Assembly: GCA_003952965.2 (NCBI GenBank)
Contig: CM025852.1
Span: 4,804,840 to 4,868,839, forward strand
DNA length: 64,000 nucleotides
Direction of reading: 5' to 3'
DNA from: Morella rubra
Taxonomy: Eukaryota; Streptophyta; Magnoliopsida; Fagales; Myricaceae
The stretch's first letter is position 1, and the number at the start of each line of letters is the position of its first letter. Under the pieces are notes generated by a model. It saw only the letters and a list, made by a program, of their open reading frames with translations, was not told the DNA's origin and ran no database searches. Below, one piece after another: positions 47,855-61,400 of this stretch. The position numbers and the translations under genes were made by a program.

Positions 47855-50800
47855 TATCTGTTGCAATATTTATTTTTGTACTAGCAACAGCCTTGAGTAC
47901 TGTTAATGGATCATCGTCACCTTGCAGTTCCAACGGGAAAGGGCCTGTGACCCCCACAATCCCGTTGGTCAGCTTCCTTGAACGTGTCCAAGAAGCCGCT
48001 CTCAGTACGTTCGGAGAATCACAATTTGACCCTAAGCTTTACGTTGATTTGCCACTGAAGTTCGACTTGTCGACGACAGTGGACGCTTTTGATAAGCTCC
48101 CAAGGTCCGGAAATGGGTCTGTTACGGTTGCTGATCTAAAAGGGTTTATAGGGAAGTACTTTGAGGGTGCAGGGGATGATATGGTGTACGCTGAACCCGT
48201 TGATTTTGTCCCTGAGCCGGAGGGGTTCTTGATGAAAGTGAAGAATCCAGAGGTCAGGGCCTGGGCTCTGGAGGTGCATGCATTGTGGAAGAATCTGAGC
48301 AGGAAAGTCTCTGATAAGGTTCTGAAGCAGCCAGAGTTGCATACTTTGCTCCCTCTGCCTGAGCCGGTTATGATTCCAGGGTCACGGTTAAAGAGGTCTA
48401 TTATTGGGATTCTTACTGGGTGATCAGGTCACTTTTCATCTTCTTTTATTTCTTATATATCTTTTACTTTCCAATATACATACTATATGTTATTGGTTTT
48501 TGGTGGGCTCTCCGCTCTCGAGTTTTTGCTGTAAAGAGTAGGTAGTGCTTTTTGTTATTCAGATTCAAAATGCGTAGCAATGTTGGAGATTTCTATATTT
48601 TTTCGAGGAGCATATTTAAGTAATCTGCTTGAAGTTTAAATGCTGGTCCTAAATTGGAAGCAAGAGTGGTCTGCTTTTCTCACTTTTCTTTCTCTGGCAA
48701 ATTCCGTCAAATTCAGAACTACATGATCCTTTTTTCAGCTTGTAATATTTCCTCTCCGACCCATTGTTGGATCAGAAATACACTATGGAGCGTTCCTGTG
48801 TAGGGTGAAGATTGATTTGTATTTGTGGTGCAGGGGCTTGCTAGCAAGTAAGATGCACAAGACTGCAAAAGCAATTGTGACTAATCTCATTCACCTCATA
48901 GAGGAATATGGTCATGTTCTAAATGGTGCGAGGGCTTATTACACTAATAGAAGGTAATTGCTCTTTCATTCTTTTTCTTATAATGTCTTGTATGTTTTGT
49001 GCCCCTGTAGTCCCCAGTGCCAATAACTTGCCCTAAATATTTGGTTATAGTCCTTATCTTTTGCTCTTTTACGTAAATTAAGTCATTTATGTTTTTCCTT
49101 CCTTGTTTCTTTGCCACTTGCTTTCTGGGCTCTGATATATTGAAGAGATATTTCTCTGTCATTTAGTTTCTTAATAGGCAACAAGGTTGACGTATTATCG
49201 TGGTACAATCAAATTGTTAACCACAGGCAATAGATGTTGACAAGTGCTTAGGGCCATATATGCTATAGTCTACATGGTTATGAACTTTCTAAATTGTAGC
49301 GGCCCATTAAGATAGTCAAAATATTAAAATGAACTGTTCTTATTGTCTCTTTACAATAATTGTAGCAATATTGAACTTTCTACGTATAAAATTAAGATCA
49401 ACATAAAATCTGGTTTGTCATTTGTTTTATGATATATTACAATTTGAACAACTTAATCTATTGAATTCTTAAGTTACTCGATATAAATTTCATTGTGTTA
49501 AATTGGCTTTTCGGCATGTATGTTGCTAATCATATGATTCTTAAGTTTTCCTGAATGCTATGTCATATAATTATCGTTATGGAATTCTCCAAAACATAAA
49601 TTCTGCTTTCTAATCGTTTATATGGGGCACCTTTCACAGCCAGCCTCCCTTCCTGAGCGCTATGGTTCATCAAATATACAGTAGAACCGGTGATACGCAA
49701 CTGGTTAAGAAAGCTCTCCCTGCACTGGTCAAAGAGTATCACTTTTGGAGTTCAGGTACTTTGAGATATTTTTAACTTAATGGGCTCTTGATTTCCTTTG
49801 CTGTGTTGTTCAGGTGGAATTATGTTTAAATTTCTCACTTAATATTTTCTTGATCTAAACTTTTGTAACTCTTTCCCTTTCTGCTGTCGTAGAAATACAT
49901 AAGGTGGCCATTGAGGATGCTCATTCTTGTAGTCACTCTTTAAATCGCTACTATGCAAAGTGGAACAAACCCAGGCCTGAATCTTCAACCATTGTGTGTC
50001 CTTCTTCATCTTACATGCCTTAGCATGAGATTTGTTTTGTGTATAGATTCTGGATACTATTAGAGCTGTCTATGACCTATTTGTTCTCATAGGACAAGCA
50101 ATCTGCTTTGAAGATCTCAAGTACTTCTGAAAAACAGAAATTTTACCGCGAAGTGGCTTCAGCTGCTGAATCTGGCTGGGACTTCAGCACAAGGTGGATG
50201 AGGTAGTAATTGGCTGTTGAGAGTAATCTGTCTTGTAGTTAACTGTCCTGATCAGTTTAATTTCTCTTCCATATCAATGCGGGTACTCAGGGTTAAATCA
50301 AAATGGTTGTGTCGTGTCTATTTGAAGAAGTGTGTGGAATTCATGTCGTTCACATGCTCAAACATCAAACAGTTGAAATTTAAGCTGCTTTCAAAGTAAT
50401 TCATAGAGAAGACTTTGATAAGCTGAGTATATGAGTGAGCATCCAATATGGGGAGATTTTGAACGCAGTGAGCATCCTTATTGTAAAGAGGGATTTCAAA
50501 TACCTGTATCAAATGGAAGGTTCTGAAAGCACTGGGTAAAGAAAAAGGGGTTCATGAGTGATTATTCATGTTTAGAAGCATGAATTTTGGAGAGCAATCA
50601 ATTATCAATGAAGAAAACAAATTGAGGGAAATCCTAAGGACTGATAAGGTTCCAAAACAAAGTCACTGCAGGGCAGATCGAAAATCATGTCCCACTGCCA
50701 AAATCTGTGCTTGTTGTCAAATTCAACCTTCGGGGTATTTTGCAAATTGAGTAATGAAGTAAATGATTTGTTTTCTTGTTGCAGGAATCACTCAGATTTC

Positions 50801-53800
50801 ACAACGTTGTCTACAACGTCAGTTTTACCTGTAGACTTAAATGTATTCATACTCAGGGTATGGCTCAGAGCACTTTTACATCAAGTCTTTGAAATTTGTA
50901 ACTGATGAGCTTGAGTGACCAAATGGTAGTTGTTGATCCAGATGGAACTAGACATTGCCTCCTTAGCAAAAGTTACAGGAGATGAAAAAACTGCTGAGCA
51001 CTTCTTGAAAGCTTCACAAGACAGACTGACGGCAATAAAATCAATTTTCTGGAATTCAAACAAGGGACAATGGCTTGATTACTGGCTCAGTGATAGCACA
51101 TGCCAGGTAGTGTCTTGATGCAAAAGTTTGTCGTGTCTGACGGTTGATAGTCCTTCAGCTGTTCTCCTGATTGTTCGCTTTGATTCCTTTAGGAACCTCA
51201 AACTTGGGAAGCTTGTAACCAGAATCAGAATGTATATGCTTCGAATTTTGTTCCTTTGTGGATTGAGTCATTCTACTCAGGTTTGTGACTCTTAATGTTC
51301 ACCAGGACTACAATTACAAATGGGCCATATAGTGTGACTGTCTGTTCAAGCATAGCCAATATGGCTCTGGTTGAGGACCTGGTTTACATTTTATATGCAA
51401 GCTTGGGCTCCAAACAAGCAGGGGCTGCTCAATAGAAACGGGACCTTAGGCATAAAATCATGATGTGGCTTTTTTAATTTTGGCACAATTAATTAATGAA
51501 TTATCATGTTAAATATAAATGAAATAAACAGGGGCGGCTCAATACACCACCATATTATTTGCATTAATGGAACTCTCTAAAATTTTTCTACATTTTTTTT
51601 TATTTTTTTTTTTTTTCAAATATGAGAAGAATTGTTTTATGGGGCTTCTTGGCTTTGGGCCCTTACGCAATGGCCTATCTCTCTAAGCCAGCATTGCAAA
51701 AGCTGTTATCACCAGTCCAAAGGGCTCAAGTGATAAGTTGAATTTTTGACCTCAGGAGCTTGGTATGTCAGTTTACATAGGATCAGCCCAATGATATGTC
51801 TAGAACTCCTGATAAAGTCAAAGATAGTTTCCGAAAGTGAGATCAAATATCCCCCACAGAATAAAAAGGCTAAAATCACTTAGATCAGCTCATAGTCATG
51901 ATCCCTTGTTTCTGTGTCCTCAGTCGACTTCGAACAAATCACTAATGTGGATGAGTAGTTCTTTCTGCATCCATATTAATATGTGAATTTGAGTGTGTTA
52001 GGTTCTGGCAAGTTGTTTAAATTTGTTCTGCTATTCGCTGAATAGCACCTACCTGTTTTCTTAAGCATATTTTGGGACAAACTGAGCTATAAGCTTAGTT
52101 CTATCTTCCTCATCTAACAGCTTGTTAGGATTTCAGCTCAGGTTAATGACTCCGCAAAAGCTGTTCATGAGTTTTTTGTTTTTCTGAACCATATCCAATT
52201 GAGTGAACTGATACTGTGAAGGACACCATTGTTTTTTTGTAAGAAGTTGCAAGCATCTGAAAGCCCTACTGAAAACTATTTGGAATTCTGCACCAAAAGT
52301 TTATTTATTTCATATGAAAATACAATGCATTTGAAACTTTAGTTGCGGATTGCTTTTCCAGCATGTACTAGTTTGTGCTGCGTGTTCTTAATACTTGGAA
52401 TGCTTTTGTTGTGTACATATATGAAGATACTTCCCTGGTGGAGAAAGTCATGGAAAGCTTCCAAAGTTCAGGCCTGCTTTGTGCTGCTGGGATTGCAACT
52501 TCTTTGACAAATTCAGGAGAACAATGGTTAGTAACCAGTGTAAAATTCACATTGTCTAGATTTTTATGTTGAACAAATCTAGGATAAATCTATATGCGTT
52601 GGAAATGGTGGAGGAAAGAACCAGGGAGAAAAAAGAAATTATGTAGCTTGCCCGCCACCCAAAAATTTCAAAAATAAATTCCTGTTTCCCAAAGCGGACA
52701 TGAATCTAGAAGTCATATATTAGGCCGAGTTTATCACCCTCTTTTATATGGCCTATGGATCATTTATCCATTTGTATTAACCTTCGTATTGAATTCTGTA
52801 TTTTTCTTCTCTCGCTCTTTATTTTTGGCTGATTTAAGCAAAGATAGTCAAAGGCGATCATTGCTAATATGGTACTAAGTATGCTGAACCAAAGAATGTT
52901 GTATGTGTGCAAATTATTAGTGACATGAAAAAGATGCACCTTGTATATCTCGTTAAACGTAAAGTTTTTAACTTTATACCTTGTCATGCAATTCTTCTTG
53001 TTGGTTTATTTGGACAAATATGCAATCATAGCAGGATCTTATACACTCCTCTGAAAGTTTTTTAGTAATGTACAATAAGGAATAAATTGCTGAAAATCTT
53101 TAGCATATAAATACCAATAAATGATTGTAATCTAATTACTGTCCCATTCTCATAGTAGGAGGAAATATGGGAGTTTTTCCTAGATATCATATTCACGGCC
53201 GGATATATTTTTGTACACCTTTTTTCAGTTATAAGTTGTTATTCCCATATCAGAGTTTCGTAACTCTTTTGGTTTGCTATAATATTGGAACGTTTTATTC
53301 CCAGTAGTATTATTCATTGGTCTGGTCTCCTCGAGATAAATATCTGTCTCTGCCACTTATTGGAGAAGAGAGAAGAGGAAGAGAAGAGAGAAGGGGGGGG
53401 TGTTAAGGAGGTTCTGTGTAGGGGAGGAAAGAGTTGCATACTACAGTAAGTTTTTCTTTGACTTAGTAATCTATGCTTATGTTTATCTATCTGAAAATGT
53501 TAAAATAAAAACTTCGTATCCTAGTTGTTAAAACGGAGCTACTGTCTTCCAATCGGTGGACGCCCCGCTTCACACACCCATGATTAAAGCTCCTCTATTT
53601 CATTTTAATAGAGTTCTAGCTAGATTCTAGTCGATCAATAGTGTAGATACAGCTTAGGTTCAGAGCTAGGTCTCGGCAGGACATTGCTGATCGAGGTGGT
53701 GTCTCTAACCGCTAACCAACTATAGCTAAACCGTACCACTGAACTGGACCAATGCATCAGTCAGTTAACCAGATTTATTTTATGCTAATGGAGCCATGAT
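47812..53800 (+). CDS. TRE1: Trehalase (GH37), R2, hybrid copy with blurred 3' end
   Basis: Clean exons: 47812-48427, 48834-48953, 49640-49755, 49893-49993, 50093-50202, 50785-50857, 50942-51106, 51193-51280, 52427-52526. The exon-10 counterpart lies in blurred sequence at about 53560-53780, and exon 11 cannot be placed. The N-terminus MEELQVLSFTKLRLISVAIFIFVLATAL.. (hydrophobic anchor, about residues 14-32) and introns 1-4 match L-dist, whereas everything from about 50570 on matches R1. Exon 1 lacks one base inside the first signature (CACGGTTAAAGAGG against CACGGTTTAAAGAGG in R1), so the frame ends early there. Other clean exons are open. It is either a recombinant gene or an assembly join; the end coordinate is approximate. 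Confidence 0.72.
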
Positions 53801-56800
53801 TGGCATGTACGATTGTTGCATTGGAATGATTGACATAAAACGGTGTGTCCATGCAGTGAACTATAGATTACCATTCAGGCTAGATGCATGGTTATTAATG
53901 TACCTTGTATCACGCGATATAAACGACCATCTAAAACCTCTGGATTAGTAAATATCTGTTTTGCCATCCAATGGCATGTTCGCGCATAGCTATCACTTAT
54001 CGCTCATCGACAATCGTAACTAATACATGTAGGCGTTCGAACGAGTTTTATCAGTTCGAACGATATTCAATACAAAAGTCTAACATAGATAAAGATCATC
54101 TGCCTAAAGTTGTTATAGTTCCGGCTACTGCAGTATAGTGACCTTATACCTGGGTTAAAATGTCCCTAATTAGGTGACAAAAATTTCTGTTGAAAAAGTG
54201 AAAGCTTTTTTTTGGCAAATTCCTAATTTCAGTTAGACACAGAAAGAAGACCTGACCTTAGCGCTCGCAGTATGATGTGCCCTCATTGATATCGACTTAG
54301 TCTCTACTCAATCTCATGTGTAAACACGTAGTGGATGAAATCAACACCCATTATTTTACCTAGAGGTAAACTTCTCGATGGTCGAATTAACTTCTCGTTA
54401 TACATGCGATTGCATTTGGGAATTATCTACTGAAAAATTGCTTATTGCTGATTACGGTAAATAAGGTTTATTAAAACCTCTAATTATACAATGTATTTCT
54501 ACCTGAACTAGAGAATAAACTGAATGTGTCAGATTCTAATCCTGTTAGCTTCAATTGTGCCATATAGTGCAAAAATATATGCGTGAGGTTTGATTCGAAT
54601 TTTTAGAGCGCGTGTATCTAAATTATCATTCTTACTAACAATATTTTTATTTAACTTCTCTTTCTTAAGCAGTATATGTGGATTGGATTAATCTTGAAAC
54701 CGCTCTAGTTTCTATGTTTGCTAATTTCTCCATGTTATATTTCTAATTATTGTGAGCTTCAGATGATTGAGCAGGAACCCTCCTCAAATGACCTATTTAT
54801 ATGTGTTTGAATGAAGAATAGAAGTGTAGAAAATAAGTGCATAATAATTCAGAAATGCTATATCTTCGCATCTCAATAGCTTGAATCGACGAACAGCTGT
54901 TATAGCACCTTGAGCAGATGTTGATGTCTGCGATGTCTTGTTCTTATTTTCAGCGAAGCTTCAATACTTAAGTGCTGCCTAAAGACGTCCAGACGCTTAT
55001 TATCTACTATGACATCTGTGAGCATACGGAACTTCTCTATCATAAAAGTACTCTGCCTGTTGACAGCTATAATATAGTTTAGCCCATTCTATAATTACTT
55101 ACACTATAGTACCTGCTGTTCGGACAGCTTGAGTGATTTAGGACATTACATAATATACAATTATATGCGTGTTCACAAATAGTATACTGCAATAAGTGTG
55201 TGACTAATAGTGTGATCATACAACACACTTCGTGCATTTAAGAATAAGTCATCATATATAATTGTAACCCTCCCTTTCAAATCAGTCCCACAAGGCAAAG
55301 AAGTCTGCTTCTTATCTAGCCCTCTCAGCTCAATTACCCCCTCTCCACGCCGATAATTCTCTCAGCATTGAGGCCGTCTCATACCACGCCTCCTTTAATA
55401 CGCCTGATGGTGTGTGCTTTATGTGCTTGGTAATTCATCAAATAATTAGTGGCGCACTGGTCTATCTCTCGTGCTCCACCCTTTTTGATGCGGAAAATTG
55501 GACCGCGAAAGTGTTTTGTTTTTGGTTCTGGCTTTCCATTTAGTGAGATTCGCAGCCAGACTCGATTCCGAGCAGATGTTGTGGGTCATCGAGATATGAC
55601 GGACTGCAGTGACGCAATATCATGGTGATCTCCTACGTTCCAATTGTTACTCTCAAACTCGTATCTCGAATGAAATTCAGAGGTGTAGTAATCGCGGTGT
55701 TAATAGTCATTCGTATTAGCATTATTATTTGCTGTGCAAAATTCTTGTCTATGCACTCACTTCTGTCTTTGATAATAACAATCTGGATCCACGCACGTCC
55801 CGGTGCCGGAGTTTTTTTAGTGCTCCCTCCCTCTCTGGCGACTCAAGTCCCTTCCCTCGTTGGGAGGCCTGAAATTTATGAGCGCCGCCTGTTAGAGCTT
55901 TATATATTGCGAAGTATAATGATGGTGAGTTCGGGTTTTATATATATGCTTCCGGGTGAGGTGTTACTTGTAGCTAGTAGTGGGTTTATGATTTTATTTT
56001 CATTAGTGTACTTAGAATAATGTACTATGTTTAAAGATCATTGTAGAGACATGCGTAGTACTTTAAAGTTACACTACTGTCGTAGATACCGACAAGAATG
56101 ATCAATGACGATTGATACAAAAGGTGTTATATTTCTATTAACCTCTAGGTGATGTTATCTCTATATAATTACACTCTAAGAGTATGAATATTTTACACTT
56201 ATTGTATGTTAAATATGCTTCCAGAAAGATATTTCGCATAACTCCGACTTGTTTATACTGGCATGAGCTCTATTGCAAGTTAAGGCCTCTTCTACAACCA
56301 CCCAGTGTAACATTTAGGACCTGTATGCGCGCGAGACCTTTATGCTATATCTATATGACTTCATCTAACCTGAGAGTGCGGAAAACATAAAATATCATAT
56401 GAGAGACATCCGTAGAAAGATTTTCGAGGTGTTGATAGGGAAGAACATGTTTTGGCTTCCTTTGTATATGTGGTGTGTGTTTCTTTATACTTCTATCTTT
56501 TCTTGTTTATTATTATTTGTTTGATCTAATTGATGTTATTTCTTGAATTCTTATTACAGTGACCAAGGCAATAAACAACTCGTCGCTGGCGGGCAAAAAA
56601 AAGATATAGAAATACAGACAAAAGACTGGTGGAAATAATGCCAGGTTTAAAAAAGAGTCTAGCATACACTCGTAACCAGGACTTTCTTGGTTGGTCTGAA
56701 AGGGGTTTCCACAGGTGCACTTATACCACAGCTGCGATCCTGAATAGCGTGGTGGTAATGCTGCAGCTAGAGTTGTATCCTGTGTGTAAGAACTATACCA

Positions 56801-58350
56801 ACGAATTAGTGATGAGTCTTGTCAAGCTTGTGTAGGAAAAATATAACAATATATAAGAGCTACTAGAAAGATCCAAAAGTCATAATAGTTTATCTATACT
56901 CGCACATAACCGGTGTTTTTCTAGGATGATAGTGCGCGGAGCTTCTAAAAATAATATGGCCGTGAAAAACCAAGGTCTTGATTTGGGGGCGATTAAGATA
57001 ATGTATTTTGGTCCTGATGTACACTTTCTCTAAATTACTTATTATGATTGTCTAACCTAAATAATAAGATTAAGACAAAGATGTTCAATTAATTTTACTG
57101 TGAGCGATTGTAGAGCTTAGATGCACAGAATTAATAGCGAGTAGTCCCAACATTAATCATATAGTGCCGTGTATTGCATCAATTATATAATGATAACTTA
57201 CTCCTCAATATTTGATATTTTTAGCATTTAACATCTTCTAAAATTCTTGTTTATGTGAGCTGCAATTATCTGACGAGAGTGCGCATGCAGCACAATAGAC
57301 GGTATTTTCTTAGGTGAGTGAGTGTCTGGATAATTATTTATTGTCATTGAGCCAAAAAAGCTCGGATCCTCTTTCTTGAAGTATAGGTTGTTACTTATCC
57401 ACCACTACATTGCAGAAATTGCTTACATAGATCTTTCTTTTTCACTTTTAAACTTAGTGCACTTAACCAGAATAATGCAAACGAAGAACAATGCTTATGC
57501 CCTCCTCGAAAAAGTCTATCTGCTCTTTCTATTGACAACTACTTATCTTATTTGCATTCATAAAATTATAATCTCTGTTAATCGATCGTGTGTTAAGCTC
57601 TATGAAATTTTATCAAGGAACCCACGATTGTTATACGGTCACCAAATATTATACTGCTCTCTCTTAGATGGCGATCCAAAGAGAGAAAAGTTATGATCTA
57701 TAAGGAATTTATAGAATCTGTCGCAGTGGCCCGATCATACTCATACTTATTGTTTATCAGACCAGAGATTTCTATATCTTATCCTGCAGACTCAGGGTGT
57801 AATTGTCGGCGAAAAAAAAAAAAACAAATAAAAATCCTAGTTGAGTGAGCCATGCTGTACACAAACCGAAAAAACCATTAATTACGTTATACCATCCCGA
57901 CAAATGTAGATAATAAGTACGCATAACCCATCATATGTCAAGAGGAGAGTATTACATATACTATATACTACGTGAGAGTATGAGAGAATGCTAGCTGAGA
58001 TTTGAGCTTATCTCATCTCTAACTCATATCCATTGCCGATGTTAAGGTGTCTCAGTATATATAATTTATACACTCGCTGGCTAACCTTGGAAGCGTTTGA
58101 TATGTATTTCTATCATCATATTACACTCTACGCCTTGTTAAATTTTAAATTACCCTGTCAAATTAATAACTAATAAAAAACGACTTAGCCGGATATACAG
58201 TTATAAGTTGTGCATGTTGTATATCTCTACACTGGCTGGTGAAAAATAATACATATATAATATAATATCTACTCTCTACCATCTGATGTGCATGTACTCT
58301 CTCATTGCTCGTAGACTTGCTTTAGTATCAAGAATCTGGCATGCACTTTG
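53480..58350. other. Blurred, stretched copy of 44.6-47.7 kb (R2 exon 10 through R3 5' flank)
   Basis: Landmarks keep the order of R1 exon 10, its 3' flank, the GC-rich insert, the exon-10 fossil and the R2 5' flank. Examples are CCCCGCTTCA near 53563, CACGCCGA near 55345, CTCTCTGGCGACT near 55832 and AGTGACCAAGGCA near 56558. Distances between landmarks are about 1.4-1.7 times those in the clean copy, with dense small changes. The open frames here (such as 55622-56020 and 57376-57696) correspond to non-coding sequence in the clean copy and are not genes. Confidence 0.7.
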
Positions 58351-58446
58351 CCAAGAAAAAGTCTTCGTCTCCTCGTCCTCAAAATCAGCCATGTCTACTA
58401 ATCTTTCCTTGTCCTCGCATCCCAAGCCTTCACTCCTTCTCGTACC

Positions 58447-61400
58447 ATGGAGGAGCTTCAAGTTCTTAACGGACTATTCTAGACTGATAGGACGTGCGAT
58501 CATTACAGTAAATGACTGTATACGAGCAAAACCATATATTTCTTATTTAATGTCTGTAACGTTTAGATTTAATGATGCTGCGTTTCTGATGCGGAATATT
58601 GGTCCTTTCAATATATTGCTGATATTGTTAGTCTTCTCTTTCTACATTTCCTGTAGTGGAACAAAAGTAGAGGCTGTATAGTTGCCAGCACGCAGTCACG
58701 AGGTGAAAGTCGATACACCGAAGAGTGCCAAAAGAAGATGCAATACGCCTGACCCTTGAACGCCGTCAGCTCCTATGTATCGTACCCAGCACCTGTCCTT
58801 GAAGTAACCGTTGCGGACCCTATATAAAGCCTGCTCTCAGTACGTTCGCGAAGAATCACAATTTGACTCCTAACATTTACGTTGATTTTGCCACTGCAAG
58901 TCTTCGACGTTGTCTCTCGAGACTCAACTTGAAACCGCTCTGTTGTGGATAAGCTCCCAAGTTCCATGCTTCATGGGCTCTGTTACGTTCTGATTCTAAA
59001 AGGTATACTTAGGAAGCATCGGTGACTCCTATGATGGTTATGTCAGGGGTACTCGAAGGAGGTTGATGGTGTAATCAGGCTCTCAAATCTACAGTTTGGA
59101 GTTATTGCTCCCATGTGCAAGACTAGTATCACTTTGCTAATGAGAAAGTTGAAGAAATACCACTTGCGTCAGGCCTCCTCTGAGGCAGATCATATGAGTA
59201 CTAGGTAGCGAGTGGGATGTAGATCATGATCGAGGCAGATCTAATCACTATATAGAATTCGTGAACAGCCAGAGTGAGCATCTTCTTAGCATACATTGCT
59301 GAGAAGAACCCGGATAGTATGATTCCGCTCGATGTCGAGTGAGTGATTTTAATAGAAGCGATGCATAATCTATGATATAACATACTGTGGTGATCAGAGT
59401 CACTTTTCCACTTACGTGATGTCCACCTCCTACAAATTAATTGTGATCTACTGTGTAAGTCAGCTCACCAATATACATACTATATGTTATTGGTTTTTGG
59501 TGGGCTCTCCGCTCTCGAGTTTTTGCTGTAAAGAGTAGGTAGTGCTTTTTGTTATTCAGATTCAAAATGCGTAGCAATGTTGGAGATTTCTATATTTTTT
59601 CGAGGAGCATATTTAAGTAATCTGCTTGAAGTTTAAATGCTGGTCCTAAATTGGAAGCAAGAGTGGTCTGCTTTTCTCACTTTTCTTTCTCTGGGAAATT
59701 CCGCCAAATTCAGAACTACATGATCCTTTTTTCAGCTTGTAATATTTCCTCTCCAACCCATTGTTGGATGACGGAAAGAGTACCACTTACATAATCTCGT
59801 TTCTCCTGACACTGTAGGTTGAAGATGATTTGTATATAGATACGAAGTGAGATGTTTGCCTATCAAGGTAGAATGTTACTATAACTATGCTTATCAGTTG
59901 CAATGGACTAATCTACAATCTTCAACTTTCTCTAAGAGGAATTATAGTACATGTTAATGGTTCGATTATTATTTTACTACCGTTACTTATATATTAGCAA
60001 GTAATATGTGCATCATCTTTCATGTATGTATTATTTCTTTATATAATATATTATCGTGAGCAGTATGTTTTAGATGTCTCCTCTCTGTCAGTTCCTCCTT
60101 CTATACGTAGCTCATATTTTTAACATTTCACTCTAATTAATTTAGTTATTTTAACTTTAAACTCTTTAACTCTATCACAAATTTATTATTAAAGTTCATA
60201 TTTTTATAATTTCTTATCCTTCCTGTATTTCCTATCGCCCTATGCTATTTAATGAAGGCTCTGAAACTCGATTGATCGACATATTTCTCACCCTTCCATT
60301 CCGATGCTTTTCTAACTCAGACAAATCGCAAGTTCGCTTGTATCGTAGGAATATAATTGTATCCTGCACGTAAACTATGCCGTCCAGCGACACGGATCAC
60401 GCATCAGTTAAATTCTTACGTGCAATATACACAGGCACAATGTAGATTATGTCTCTCGACCTGGCCTTGCCACACGACATCATTTGTAGGCTCCTAATGC
60501 CTAACTATGTTGTGCACGATACAAACAATACCTTACCCAAATAGCTGTGCGTTATTTACAACACTTTCTAAATTGAACAACTATCGAAACTTCCCCTAAT
60601 TGATATGTGACAGTATGCTAATAGTATATATCGAGGATTTGATGCGAGACTTGTATCTATATAAATCACAGTTATTTTATACAATAATTAGAACTAAACG
60701 GCTGCGAAACATCTTTGATACACAACAAGCATCCAGCTATCTACTATGAATTTAAGAAGATGATCCATTACTGTTCGGCGGACGACGTGATAAATAGATT
60801 ATCGTATCTATATATTGTTATACGTCACACAGATTGCTTAGCATACTGAGATACGTATAATTTCTCGTGTCAGTCACCTGTTGTAACAAACTCGTCTGCT
60901 ACAATGGATGTCTGCTCTCATAACGTATGCATGTGAGATGTTTTACAAGTGTCGTTACTCATATACTCTAGTTTCCGTGAACGTGGAACTGCGTACAGTT
61001 CTAATCAGTAATTATCACTGGTATATTGGAAGATCTTTCGGCAACATGCACTATACGAATATTTCTAGCATCTCTGAACTGTCTACTACGTAACATACAT
61101 CAAATAACCTTGATATTGTGAAGAGTATTCTGCTATAAACACAGTACTTTGGCCAATAGTTTATCGAGCACAAAAATGCAAAAATCCGTACACGGTACCA
61201 CTATTCTCACCTGTAGCCTCCCTTCCTGAGCACTATGGTTCATCAAATATACAGTAGAACCGGTGATACGCAACTGGTTAAGAAAGCTCTTCCTGCACTG
61301 GTCAAAGAGTATCACTTTTGGAGTTCAGGTACTTAGATGGGCTCTTGATTTCCTTTGCTGTGTTGTTCAGGTGGAATTATGTTTAAATTTCTCACTTAAT

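Larger units (their letters stand above)
28209..49380 (-). repeat. Right arm of the giant inverted repeat
   Basis: Reverse complement of the left arm, running from the spacer through the trehalase fossil, MITE-like element, retroposon plus chromovirus, R1, the outer spacer and the first exons of R2. The innermost 10 kb look almost identical to the left arm by eye; differences seen are mostly homopolymer and dinucleotide lengths. R1 is much cleaner than its partner L-prox. Confidence 0.9.

Noticed and set aside
55622-56020. 132-codon open frame with hydrophobic content in the blurred region
   Set aside because: The matching clean DNA (about 45.9-46.2 kb) has no such protein, and the frame arises inside stretched, error-like sequence.
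57376-57696. 106-codon open frame
   Set aside because: It corresponds to trehalase 5' flank and unit repeat in the clean copies; no motif and no counterpart frame.
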